Assembly (NCBI GenBank): GCA_965228545.1 | Contig: OZ245822.1 | Coordinates: 806,001-870,000, forward strand | Origin: HXMU1420-13 sp965228545 | GTDB lineage: Bacteria; Bacteroidota; Rhodothermia; Balneolales; Balneolaceae | Direction: 5' to 3' | Length of the DNA stretch: 64,000 bases | Shown here: positions 52,291-60,583 of the stretch, piece after piece | Layout: every line of letters begins with the position of its first letter | How positions within the stretch are numbered: position 1 is the first letter of the stretch | Notes under the pieces: model-generated | Told to the model about the DNA's origin: nothing | Database searches by the model: none | Seen by the model: the letters and a program-made list of their open reading frames with translations, nothing else | Made by a program: the position numbers and the translations under genes

Positions 52291-53817
52291 ATGAATAAAA
52301 AAAATAAGAAGGAAGAACGGAAACCGAATACTTCACGTCGCGATTTCCTAAAAACTACCGGAGCTTTAGCAGCAGGAGTTACCATTCTTCCGAGTTCTGT
52401 AATAGCGGGGTTAGGACATAAAGCGCCAAGCGATAAATTAAACATTGCCGGGATTGGAGTAGGCGGTATGGGACGCGGTAATTTGCGTGCCATGAATTCT
52501 GAAAATATCGTTGCTCTTGCCGATGTAGATTGGAAGTATGCAGCTCGTTGCTTTAACGATTATCCCGGTGCACAAAAATATATGGATTACCGGGAAATGC
52601 TGGATGAAATGGGCGACGATATCGACGCTGTTATGATTTCAACACCGGATCATACCCACTACGTTGCAGCTGCCGATTCTATGCGGGCCGGAAAGCACGT
52701 GTATGTTCAAAAGCCGTTAACACACTCGGTGTATGAATCGCGAATGCTAACTCAATTAGCAGACGAAACCGGAGTTGCCACACAAATGGGAAATCAGGGA
52801 AATTCGGGAGAAGGAATTCGATTGGTTTGTGAGTGGATTTGGGCCGGAGAAATTGGGGAAGTAACCGAAGTACATGCCTGGACAAACCGACCTATCTGGC
52901 CTCAGGGATTGATGCGGCCGATGGAAACTCCATCCACACCGCCAACCTTAGATTGGCACAACTTTATTGGTCCGGCTCCTTGGCGACCGTATCATCCAAA
53001 ATATACGCCTTGGAATTGGCGTGCATGGTGGGATTTCGGAACCGGTGCTTTAGGCGATATGGGTTGCCATATTATTGATCCTGTTTTCAAAGCACTTGAA
53101 CTTGGTCAGCCAACCACTATCGAGGGCTCATCCACACAAGTGAATACCGAAAGTGCGCCTGTAGGAAGTACGGTTCATTATCATTTCCCGGCTCGTGGTA
53201 AAAAAGGTAATGTAAACATGCCTGCGGTTGATTTTACCTGGTATGATGGCGGTTTGATGCCTAAACGCCCGGAAGGATTAGCACCCGGAAAATGGATTGG
53301 CGACGATTGGGGTGGAGCCATGTTTGTTGGAACCAAAGGAGTATTGATTTGTGGTACTTATGCCAGAGATCCATTTATTGTAGGTAGAGAAAACGATCCT
53401 CCACGTGTCCCACAAACGCTACGACGTGTACTCACTCCGATGAGTATAGCTGCTGAAACCGATGCTTCTGCAATTACCTCTCACGAAATGGACTGGGTGC
53501 GAGCTTGCAAAGAATCCCGCAGAAACCGTGTTGAGCCTAGTGCTCATTTTGGATATTCAGGTCCGCTTAACGAAGTGGTTGTGATGGGGAATTTAGCGAT
53601 TCGTCTACAGGATTTACGCCGACCACTACAATGGGATGGTGAAAACATGACCATCACCAATATCGATGAAAACGAGCAAATTCGTGTGGTAACCACCGAT
53701 TCTTTTGAGGTTGTGGATGGTGATCCTAAATTCAACACGAATTACGCTACGATTAATGCCGCTCAAGCAGCGCGAAATTACATCAAAAGACCATACCGAA
53801 ATGGTTGGAGTTATTAA
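52291..53817 (+). CDS. Tat-exported Gfo/Idh/MocA family oxidoreductase
   Basis: A 508-residue NAD(P)-linked sugar oxidoreductase. The N-terminus has the twin-arginine motif TSRRDFLKTTG followed by a hydrophobic segment, so it is folded and exported. The Rossmann part reads IAGIGVGGMGRGN and the catalytic-lysine motif is YVQKPLTHS (EKP-like). The C-terminal half is a large beta-sheet dimerisation and substrate domain. Homologues oxidise glycosides at C3. The DUF1080 gene follows 31 bases later. Function by family and context: 3-dehydrogenase of glycosides; this is inference. Confidence 0.88.
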   Translation: MNKKNKKEERKPNTSRRDFLKTTGALAAGVTILPSSVIAGLGHKAPSDKLNIAGIGVGGMGRGNLRAMNSENIVALADVDWKYAARCFNDYPGAQKYMDYREMLDEMGDDIDAVMISTPDHTHYVAAADSMRAGKHVYVQKPLTHSVYESRMLTQLADETGVATQMGNQGNSGEGIRLVCEWIWAGEIGEVTEVHAWTNRPIWPQGLMRPMETPSTPPTLDWHNFIGPAPWRPYHPKYTPWNWRAWWDFGTGALGDMGCHIIDPVFKALELGQPTTIEGSSTQVNTESAPVGSTVHYHFPARGKKGNVNMPAVDFTWYDGGLMPKRPEGLAPGKWIGDDWGGAMFVGTKGVLICGTYARDPFIVGRENDPPRVPQTLRRVLTPMSIAAETDASAITSHEMDWVRACKESRRNRVEPSAHFGYSGPLNEVVVMGNLAIRLQDLRRPLQWDGENMTITNIDENEQIRVVTTDSFEVVDGDPKFNTNYATINAAQAARNYIKRPYRNGWSY

Positions 53818-53848
53818 TTTGAATTTGAAAAGAACAGTGAATTTAACA

Positions 53849-54634
53849 ATGAAAAAACAAATCACTCAAATTATGAGCCTGGCAACAATCGCAGTGTTTC
53901 TGCTAACTGCTTGCGCTCAACAAAAAGAACAAACTGCTACGGAACCCATGGAACCTTCACCTAATACCTTAACCCAAGCTGAAATTGATGACGGCTGGAT
54001 GCTACTGTTTGATGGCGAGTCAACCGATGGATGGCGCGGCTATCAAAAAGAGAGCTTCCCCAATGCTTGGATGATTTCAGATGACGGATCGCTTCACATA
54101 CAGGGATCCGGCCGGGGTGAATTAGGAAATGCCGAGGGTGGAGATATCATCTACGATAAGGTGTTTAGTGACTTCCACTTTAAAGTTGAATGGAAAGTAG
54201 CCAAAGCTGCTAATGCCGGAATTTTCTATAGAGGAAGTGAAGACGAGCAGTGGGATTACATCTGGAAAACTGCCCCGGAAATGCAGGTACTGGATAATGT
54301 AAATCACCCGGATGCAGAATTAGGTAAGAACGGCAACCGCAAAGCCGGATCATTATATGATTTAATTCCGGCCGATCCACAGAACGCTAAACCATTTGGC
54401 GAGTGGAATTCTGCTGAGGTTATAGCACGTGGAAATAACATTCAGCATATCCAAAATGGAGAAGTAGTAGTTGAATATACTATTGGTTCAGAGCGAATGG
54501 CAGCATTAATTGCCGATTCTAAATGGCCGGGAATCAACGAAAATTGGGGCAATATTGCGATGGAAGGAATCATAGGTCTGCAGGATCATGGCGATGATGT
54601 ATGGTTCCGGAATATTAAGATTAAAGAGCTTTAA
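53849..54634 (+). CDS. DUF1080 (3-keto-disaccharide hydrolase) lipoprotein
   Basis: About 261 residues. A lipobox (FLLTAC, Cys about 22) precedes the DUF1080 domain (about 50-260), a concanavalin-like fold. It has LLFDGESTDGWRGYQKE at the start, FHFKVEWKVAKAANAGIFYRG, EMQVLDN and WNSAEVIARGNNIQHIQNG. The family is now described as 3-keto-glycoside hydrolases. It lies 31 bases downstream of the Gfo/Idh/MocA oxidoreductase. I chose the ATG at 53849; a frame from 53705 overlaps the oxidoreductase and lacks a signal. Confidence 0.88.
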   Translation: MKKQITQIMSLATIAVFLLTACAQQKEQTATEPMEPSPNTLTQAEIDDGWMLLFDGESTDGWRGYQKESFPNAWMISDDGSLHIQGSGRGELGNAEGGDIIYDKVFSDFHFKVEWKVAKAANAGIFYRGSEDEQWDYIWKTAPEMQVLDNVNHPDAELGKNGNRKAGSLYDLIPADPQNAKPFGEWNSAEVIARGNNIQHIQNGEVVVEYTIGSERMAALIADSKWPGINENWGNIAMEGIIGLQDHGDDVWFRNIKIKEL

Positions 54635-54640
54635 TGAGAG

Positions 54641-54669
54641 GTGAGGAGTGAGGTGTGAGAGGTGAGATA
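54641..54669. repeat. Degenerate GTGAG-type low-complexity repeat
   Basis: A run of GAGGTGAGGAGTGAGGTGTG-like units lies directly after the DUF1080 stop. A similar TTTTGAGTG-type run follows the next gene (56148-56185). Confidence 0.5.
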
Positions 54670-54738
54670 CTCCTTTTTATTACTCGTCTTCGTTTACCAA
54701 TAGCTCTTGAGCTTTAAATAATTAATACATCTGATTTT

Positions 54739-54769
54739 AAGCCTTCATTTTGTCAATGAGGGCTTTTTT
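54739..54769 (+). terminator. Intrinsic terminator after the DUF1080 gene
   Basis: An 11-bp stem (54739-54749 with 54755-54765, one G-U pair, five-base loop) is followed by T's. It lies about 100 bases past the stop and about 80 bases before the MFS gene, which therefore probably has its own promoter. Confidence 0.85.
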
Positions 54770-54851
54770 ATATTGAAAGTTAAGGGTAATCATTTACCTT
54801 CTTCTCATCTTTGAGCCTTTCAGTGATTAACAATAAGAACCAATACATCGA

Positions 54852-56141
54852 ATGAAAACAAAGTTAAGCTTTTGGCAAATCTGGAACATGAATGTCGGAT
54901 TTCTAGGAATCCAATATAGTTTTGGATTACAACAGACTGCGATTAATCCCATCTTTTTGTTTTTAGGCGCGTCCGAAGAAATGCTACCCATCCTGAATAT
55001 TGCCGGACCGGTAACAGGTTTAGTGGTTCAGCCTATTGTTGGTGCTATTTCGGATAAAACATGGCATCCGAAATGGGGACGAAGAAAGCCTTTCTTCTTA
55101 ATTGGTGCCATTCTCGGAAGTTTGTGTTTGTTTGCCTTTCCATTAAGTCCCACACTTTGGTTTGCAGTTGGCTTATTATGGATTCTTGATGTAGGAAATA
55201 ACATGGCTATGGAGCCGTACCGAGCTTTTGTTGGTGATAAACTACCCGATGAGCAGCTCAGTTTGGGATATCAAATGCAAAGCTTGTTTGTGGGGGCAGG
55301 TATATTATTGGCCAACGGTTCCATCTTTATTTTTCAGGATTTATTAGGGGGTGGAGAAGAAGTCGCTCAAACCATTCCTACCTGGTTGTATTATTCGTTC
55401 TTCATTGGCTCATTTTTGTCTATTTCAACGATTCTTTGGTCGGTACTAAAAACTCCGGAAATACCACCATCTGATAAAGAACTCACCGAAATTCTTGCCC
55501 ACAAAGCACAGTCATTCTGGGTTAAGTTTAAAGCGCCGTTTATCGAAATTTGGGATGCTGTTAAAGTAATGCCGAAGTTCATGTGGAAACTCTCGGCGGT
55601 TTACTTGTTTCAGTGGTATGCCTTGTTTTGTTATTGGCAATATATTACACCCTTGTTCAGAAATACGCTTGGTTTCAATACTTCAGAAGCAGCGGCTCAG
55701 GCTGCGAAAATGAGCACTACTTATAATATTGTTACCGCCGTTGTTGCCTTAGGATTGGTTCCGTTAACCGTAAAATTTGGCGGAAAACGCATTTATGCTG
55801 CCAGTTTATTGGGTACAGGACTTGCGCTGTTGCTCATTCCAAATATTCATGATCCAATTTATGTGCTTTTCCCTATGGTGTTATTTGGTATCGGTTGGGC
55901 GGCGATGATGGGTATCCCATATGGCATGGTTTCGAAAATTGTACCTCAAGATCGGCGTGGAGTGTACATGGGAATTTTGAATATGATGATTGTTATTCCG
56001 ATGGGAATCCAAACCGTAAGTTTTGGCCCGATTTACAAATTTCTACTCGGTGGTGAAGCTGCAAACGCCATGTATTTTGCCGGAATCTTTTTCATTATTT
56101 CTGCCGCATTATCGATGCGCTTGAAGGAGAGTGGGGATTAG
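54852..56141 (+). CDS. MFS sugar transporter (GPH/SLC45-like)
   Basis: A 429-residue transporter with about 12 membrane helices. The N-terminal GFLGIQYSFGLQQTAINPIF, the DKTWHPKWGRRKPF loop between helices 2 and 3 and the DVGNNMAMEPYRAFVGD stretch are typical of SLC45-like disaccharide or sugar carriers. It lies next to the oxidoreductase/DUF1080 pair and would import the sugar product. The substrate is not determined by sequence. Confidence 0.88.
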   Translation: MKTKLSFWQIWNMNVGFLGIQYSFGLQQTAINPIFLFLGASEEMLPILNIAGPVTGLVVQPIVGAISDKTWHPKWGRRKPFFLIGAILGSLCLFAFPLSPTLWFAVGLLWILDVGNNMAMEPYRAFVGDKLPDEQLSLGYQMQSLFVGAGILLANGSIFIFQDLLGGGEEVAQTIPTWLYYSFFIGSFLSISTILWSVLKTPEIPPSDKELTEILAHKAQSFWVKFKAPFIEIWDAVKVMPKFMWKLSAVYLFQWYALFCYWQYITPLFRNTLGFNTSEAAAQAAKMSTTYNIVTAVVALGLVPLTVKFGGKRIYAASLLGTGLALLLIPNIHDPIYVLFPMVLFGIGWAAMMGIPYGMVSKIVPQDRRGVYMGILNMMIVIPMGIQTVSFGPIYKFLLGGEAANAMYFAGIFFIISAALSMRLKESGD

Positions 56142-56504
56142 TGGTTAGTTTTGAGTGTTGAGTTTTGAGTTTTGAGTGATGAGTGTTGTCTTGTTGATGC
56201 CTAAATAAGGTTGACGTTTTTAATTAACGAATTAATACTAGTTCCTGCGTCCGCTGGGACAGTTTCGACTATGTCCTGAATCTATCTTATCCCGTCCCTT
56301 TCCTGCATCAGGAAAGTGGGTTTTCTCTGGTTACGTAGGTAACTTGCGCAACCCATTCCGGAAGCTTCAGCTTCCATTTCAAACATCTGAATCACGGATT
56401 AATGGATTTCCGGATTTCGCGGATTATTGAGCTTCTGCGCCTCTTTTTTATCAACGAAGCTGATCTACGAAAAAGCTTCGATAAGTATATATTAGCGTAG
56501 GTGA
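56142..56504. other. Gene-free, repeat- and hairpin-rich stretch
   Basis: This gap between the MFS gene and the AAA fragment holds a TTTTGAGTG-type low-complexity run (56148-56185). Next come three hairpins in a row (56298-56316, 56317-56355, 56360-56375) and then two partial copies of a CGGATT-type motif (56394-56424). It marks the left boundary of the accessory region. I see no gene and no tRNA or att-like direct repeat. Confidence 0.6.
56298..56375. repeat. Three-hairpin array
   Basis: The first hairpin has 8-bp arms (56298-56305 / 56309-56316, loop CAT). The second has an outer TGGGTT/AACCCA stem (56317-56322 / 56350-56355) and an inner GTTAC/GTAAC stem (56330-56334 / 56339-56343). The third has 7-bp arms GGAAGCT/AGCTTCC (56360-56366 / 56369-56375). 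This is unusual density for plain intergenic DNA and may be a structured RNA or a palindromic repeat cluster. Confidence 0.55.
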
Positions 56505-56951
56505 TGCCTTTGTCACTTTGTGCCTCCCATATATTTGGCACCGGCTTTTATTAATGAATTATTATCCCCGAATTTGTTATCAGTACTCATGGATCATCCC
56601 GATAGTGTTTTGATAGTTGAGGACTCAGAAACCGCTTTGATGAAACGAGCCGCTGATAATTCCAATGCAGTTTCCAATCTACTGAACTTAATAGATGGTT
56701 TTCCGGCTGATTTCCTTCGACTTAAAATCATTTGCACCTTCAATACCAATCTTGATGAAATAGATCCTACTTTACTCAGAGAAGGGCGATTAGCCGCTAT
56801 ACATGAGTTCAAAAAGCTAAACTCCGATCAAATTAAAGCTGTGAGTACAAGCTTAGGCAAAGCAATAGAAACGGACAAAAACATGACATTTGCTGAGGTT
56901 TGTAATAGCAGAATTAAAAGTAAACAGAAGTTGATATCGATGGGGTTTTGA
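56505..56951 (+). pseudogene. 5'-truncated AAA+ ATPase fragment
   Basis: An open frame follows an in-frame TGA at 56502-56504 and encodes only the C-terminal half of an AAA+ ATPase. Walker B is seen as DSVLIVEDSE, sensor 1 as IICTFNTNLDEIDPTLLREGRL with the arginine region, and a C-terminal tail ends MGF. There is no P-loop (Walker A): neither this frame nor the upstream 350 bases encodes GxxGxGKT. A GTG at 56520 gives a 143-aa frame, but the protein could not hydrolyse ATP. I read it as a remnant of a larger gene cut by rearrangement at the island edge. Confidence 0.75.
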
Positions 56952-56982
56952 AGTTTTTAACATACTTAAAATATAGGTTGTT

Positions 56983-57315
56983 ATGAATACAAATGAACTA
57001 CTTGAAGAATTAAAGCAGAGGTTTGGAGCAGAACGCATAGCCCCGGATGATGAAGAGTTTCGTTTTTTAGATGAAAGAGATCTGCTATTTGAAGAATGCT
57101 GTTGGGATTTTAATGCATTTATTAAATATTACCAGTTAATTAAGCAGTATGGTCTTGAAGATCGGTGCCTGGAAGTGCTGGCATGGAAGATTGAACACTT
57201 TTTAAGCACAGATGAAATAACAGCGCTTCAAAAAACGAGTTTCTTCTGGAAGTTTGGGAAACAACAAATAATACAAAACGCTTTTTTAACGGGAACAGAT
57301 CCAGGAGTACAATGA
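56983..57315 (+). CDS. Small unknown protein, partner of the nuclease-like gene
   Basis: A 110-residue acidic, largely helical protein with Glu-, Leu- and aromatic-rich helices (ELLEELKQRFGAER, FEECCWDFNAFIKYY, DRCLEVLAWKIEHFL). No membrane segment, signal peptide or known motif. Its stop overlaps the start of the next gene (ATGA), so the two are translated as a unit. It could be an accessory, regulator or inhibitor of the nuclease-like protein; this is inferred only from the layout. Confidence 0.75.
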   Translation: MNTNELLEELKQRFGAERIAPDDEEFRFLDERDLLFEECCWDFNAFIKYYQLIKQYGLEDRCLEVLAWKIEHFLSTDEITALQKTSFFWKFGKQQIIQNAFLTGTDPGVQ

Positions 57316-58100
57316 GCTTTTCTGAAATATTAAGAAAAAACCTTAAGCAGTCTGCATTGGAATATATATCTGAACATGAAATTTCAGGTGAAAGATATCA
57401 AATATTTGATTCGGCAATCATATTTCAAACTAAAGAGGACGATTATTCTGATAATCCAAATTTCCACACTAAGAGTCTGAAGGCAATTCTTAATAATGAA
57501 GACTGGAGAGTGCGATTAGCTAAAATTCACTCACATTTTAAGGATGGAACTACGGAGATGGCATCGTCTAACAGTTCAGACGCTTTACTGATGAATATCT
57601 TTTGCCATCCTGATTTCTTCACATGGAGTGGCCCCAAAAAAAATCTGGGATTTGCTGATGAAACTCCTGAATTCGGTTGGAATCCGGAACTTGAGTTCGA
57701 GACTCGCAATACTGAAGTGGATATGAAGCTTGGCGACAACATCTACGAAGCCAAACTTACGGAGTCTGATTTTACCGAGAAGAAAATTGATGGATTAACA
57801 GAGCGCTATCCCGGAATTGATGATATTTTTTATCTGGAAGATTTGATGAATGGGAATAAAGTGCGGCATTATCAATTGCTCAGAAATATTTATGCAGCCT
57901 ATAAAAAAGATAAGTCATTCCGGTTAATTTGTGATGCTCGGCGACCTGAACTGATCAGCGCACTTTATGAAACTACCTGTGCTATAAAAGACTACGACTC
58001 ACGAAAGAAGATCGGTTTCATAACCTGGCAACACATTGCTTCTTATACAGGAAAGGATCTCAAAGAATTTCTGAAATTGAAGTATGGGATTGAGGGGTAG
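57312..58100 (+). CDS. PD-(D/E)XK-type nuclease-like protein (PGN_0703-like)
   Basis: A 262-residue soluble protein. A candidate catalytic core is TEVDMKLGDNIYEAKL (D137 with E146-x-K148), matching a PD-(D/E)XK pattern. Upstream, MASSNSSDALLMNIFCHP (about 83-100) resembles the conserved serine/polar stretch of the PGN_0703-type putative restriction endonucleases. The C-terminal part has LICDARRPEL and ends in a helical region. It is coupled to the 110-aa gene and ends about 70 bases before hsdM. It may be a stand-alone restriction endonuclease or part of an unnamed two-gene defence unit. Confidence 0.7.
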   Translation: MSFSEILRKNLKQSALEYISEHEISGERYQIFDSAIIFQTKEDDYSDNPNFHTKSLKAILNNEDWRVRLAKIHSHFKDGTTEMASSNSSDALLMNIFCHPDFFTWSGPKKNLGFADETPEFGWNPELEFETRNTEVDMKLGDNIYEAKLTESDFTEKKIDGLTERYPGIDDIFYLEDLMNGNKVRHYQLLRNIYAAYKKDKSFRLICDARRPELISALYETTCAIKDYDSRKKIGFITWQHIASYTGKDLKEFLKLKYGIEG

Positions 58101-58168
58101 CTATCATTAACTTTTATTAGAATCGAAAGAAATCAATTCACCTTCATTAAGAGTCAACAAACAAATTT

Positions 58169-60583
58169 ATGCCCATAAAAAAATCTGACCTGTACGCCTC
58201 TATCTGGAAATCCTGTGATGAACTGCGTGGAGGAATGGACGCCTCACAATACAAAGATTACGTACTGTCTATTCTGTTTATAAAGTATGTATCCGATAAG
58301 TATGTGGATGCCGGAGAGTATGCTCCTATTGTGATTCCGAAAGGCTCATCGTTTGAGGATATGATAAAGCTTAAAGGACAGGCCGATATTGGCGATCAGA
58401 TCAATAAGAAGATTATTGCACCGTTAGCCGAAGCTAATAACTTGCGAGGAGTGATTGATCAAACCGACTTTAACGACGACGAGAAGCTGGGATCCGGGAA
58501 AGAGAAAGTAAACAGACTGAGTAATCTGATCGGGATTTTTCAGGATGCAAGTCTCGATTTCAGTGGCAATCAGGCGGGAGATGACGATCTGTTAGGTGAT
58601 GCCTACGAATATCTGATGCGTAACTTTGCTACAGAGTCCGGCAAGAGCAAAGGTCAGTTTTATACGCCTGCGGAAGTCTCGCGCATTTTAGCCAAAGTAA
58701 TTGGTGTTGAAAATGCGAATCAGCCAAAATTAACGGCCTATGATCCAACAGCCGGGTCTGGATCCTTAGTGTTAAAAGTAGCCGATGAAGCACCTGCTGA
58801 TATTACGATTTACGGGCAGGAAATGGATGTGGCCACCACCGCTCTGGCAAAGATGAACATGGTATTGCATAATCGGCCGGAAGCCGTGCATGATATTGTT
58901 CGTGGTAACACGCTGTCTGATCCTAAGTTTACGGAAAACGGAGAGCTGAAACGCTTTGATTTTATAGTTGCGAACCCACCTTTTTCCTACAAGTCGTGGA
59001 CCAATGGACTGGATCCTGAAGACGATACCTACAACCGCTTTGATGGTTTTGGTATTCCGCCCTCTAAAAATGGCGACTATGCTTTTTTGTTACACATCAT
59101 TAAATCTCTGAAAAGTACAGGGACTGCTGCTGTCATTTTACCGCATGGTGTGTTATTCAGAGGCAATGCGGAGGGAAGAATCCGGGAGAATTTAGTTAGG
59201 CGTGGGTATGTAAAAGGAATCATAGGATTACCGGCCAATTTGTTTTATGGCACAGGTATTCCGGCATGTATATTGGTGCTTGATAAAGAACAAGCCGGAT
59301 CACGAGAAGGAATTTTTATGATTGATGGTAGTGAAGGCTACATCAAAGACGGAAACAAGAACCGACTGCGTGAACGGGACATCCACAAAATAGTGGATGT
59401 ATTTAAAGAGCAGAAAGAAGAAGCAGGATACTCGCGCTTTGTGCCCAATGGTGAAATTACAGCTAATGAGTACAATCTTAACATCCCCCGTTATATTGAC
59501 AGCAGTACGGCAGATGACATTCAGGATATTGAAGGGCATTTAAAAGGTGGAATACCTGAGCGGGATGTGGAAGCTATGGATAATTACTGGGATGTTTACC
59601 CCGGACTGAAAGACCAACTCTTTGAACCTTTGAGGGAAGGGTATGTGCAACTGAAACCGAAGAAAGACTCCATCAATGATGTGATCTTTAGCTACCCGGA
59701 ATTTGTGAGTTATAGTAAAAAGCTGGCAGAATTTTTTGAAGGATGGACGAAGGATCATTATGAGGAGATGAGATCTATTGATGATGGATTGCGCCCGAAG
59801 AAATTTATTGCAATGCTTGCTGATGATCTGCTGAATCGATACCGCGATAAGGCATTGATTGATCCGTATGATATTTACCAGCATTTGATGAACTATTGGT
59901 CGGATACGATGCGTGATGATGTATATATGATTGTGGAAGACGGATGGAAAGCTACCTTAGAACCGGTGCGTAACAGCAAAGGAACAATCAAAAAGGGGGA
60001 ATTTACCTGTGCCTTGATTCCCAAAGAGCTGGTAATACACCGCTACTTTAAAGATGAGCAGCAGCATATTGATACACTCATACAGAAGCAGGAAGAAGCC
60101 GTACAGGTGCAGGAGGAGTTAGAGCAGGAACATGCCATGGAAGGCGGACTGATGGAAGAAGTTCTCAGCGACGCGGGTAACATGACTAAAGGCGAGCTGG
60201 TTAAACGCATTAAAGAAATTAAAGGTGTTGATGAATTTGCTGAGGAGTATAAAGTGCTGGAACAGTATAAAAAAGCTTATGACAATGAAAAGAAAGCAAA
60301 AAAAGCAGTAAGCGATGCCGAGAAAAAATTGAATATACAGGTCATTGAAAAGTATGGAACACTATCTGAGCATGAAGTGCGGGATCTTGTGGTAGATGAT
60401 AAATGGTTGCCTGCCATCAGATCACAGATTGATGGTGAAGTTGAGGCGATCTCCCGTAGTCTCACCCAGCGTGTGAATGAACTGGCCGCGAGATACGAAT
60501 CCGCCATGGTAGAGATTGATGAAGAAGTACAGGAACTGGAATCCCGCGTGCAAGCTCACCTTGAAGCGATGGGGGTGGCTTGA
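58169..60583 (+). CDS. hsdM: Type I restriction-modification methyltransferase subunit HsdM
   Basis: An 804-residue N6-adenine methyltransferase. The N-terminal HsdM_N domain covers about 5-150 (IWKSCDELRGGMDASQYKDYVLSILF). Motif I is AYDPTAGSGSLVL (about 190-202) and motif IV IVANPPFSYKSW (about 270). A long C-terminal extension (about 460-804) ends in Glu/Lys-rich coiled coils (about 620-790). It is longer than the classic 500-residue HsdM; such long forms occur in several type I families. Its stop overlaps the start of hsdS by one base. Confidence 0.94.
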   Translation: MPIKKSDLYASIWKSCDELRGGMDASQYKDYVLSILFIKYVSDKYVDAGEYAPIVIPKGSSFEDMIKLKGQADIGDQINKKIIAPLAEANNLRGVIDQTDFNDDEKLGSGKEKVNRLSNLIGIFQDASLDFSGNQAGDDDLLGDAYEYLMRNFATESGKSKGQFYTPAEVSRILAKVIGVENANQPKLTAYDPTAGSGSLVLKVADEAPADITIYGQEMDVATTALAKMNMVLHNRPEAVHDIVRGNTLSDPKFTENGELKRFDFIVANPPFSYKSWTNGLDPEDDTYNRFDGFGIPPSKNGDYAFLLHIIKSLKSTGTAAVILPHGVLFRGNAEGRIRENLVRRGYVKGIIGLPANLFYGTGIPACILVLDKEQAGSREGIFMIDGSEGYIKDGNKNRLRERDIHKIVDVFKEQKEEAGYSRFVPNGEITANEYNLNIPRYIDSSTADDIQDIEGHLKGGIPERDVEAMDNYWDVYPGLKDQLFEPLREGYVQLKPKKDSINDVIFSYPEFVSYSKKLAEFFEGWTKDHYEEMRSIDDGLRPKKFIAMLADDLLNRYRDKALIDPYDIYQHLMNYWSDTMRDDVYMIVEDGWKATLEPVRNSKGTIKKGEFTCALIPKELVIHRYFKDEQQHIDTLIQKQEEAVQVQEELEQEHAMEGGLMEEVLSDAGNMTKGELVKRIKEIKGVDEFAEEYKVLEQYKKAYDNEKKAKKAVSDAEKKLNIQVIEKYGTLSEHEVRDLVVDDKWLPAIRSQIDGEVEAISRSLTQRVNELAARYESAMVEIDEEVQELESRVQAHLEAMGVA

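Noticed and set aside
53705..53848. N-terminal extension of the DUF1080 protein
   Set aside because: It overlaps the oxidoreductase gene and hides the signal peptide that begins at 53849.
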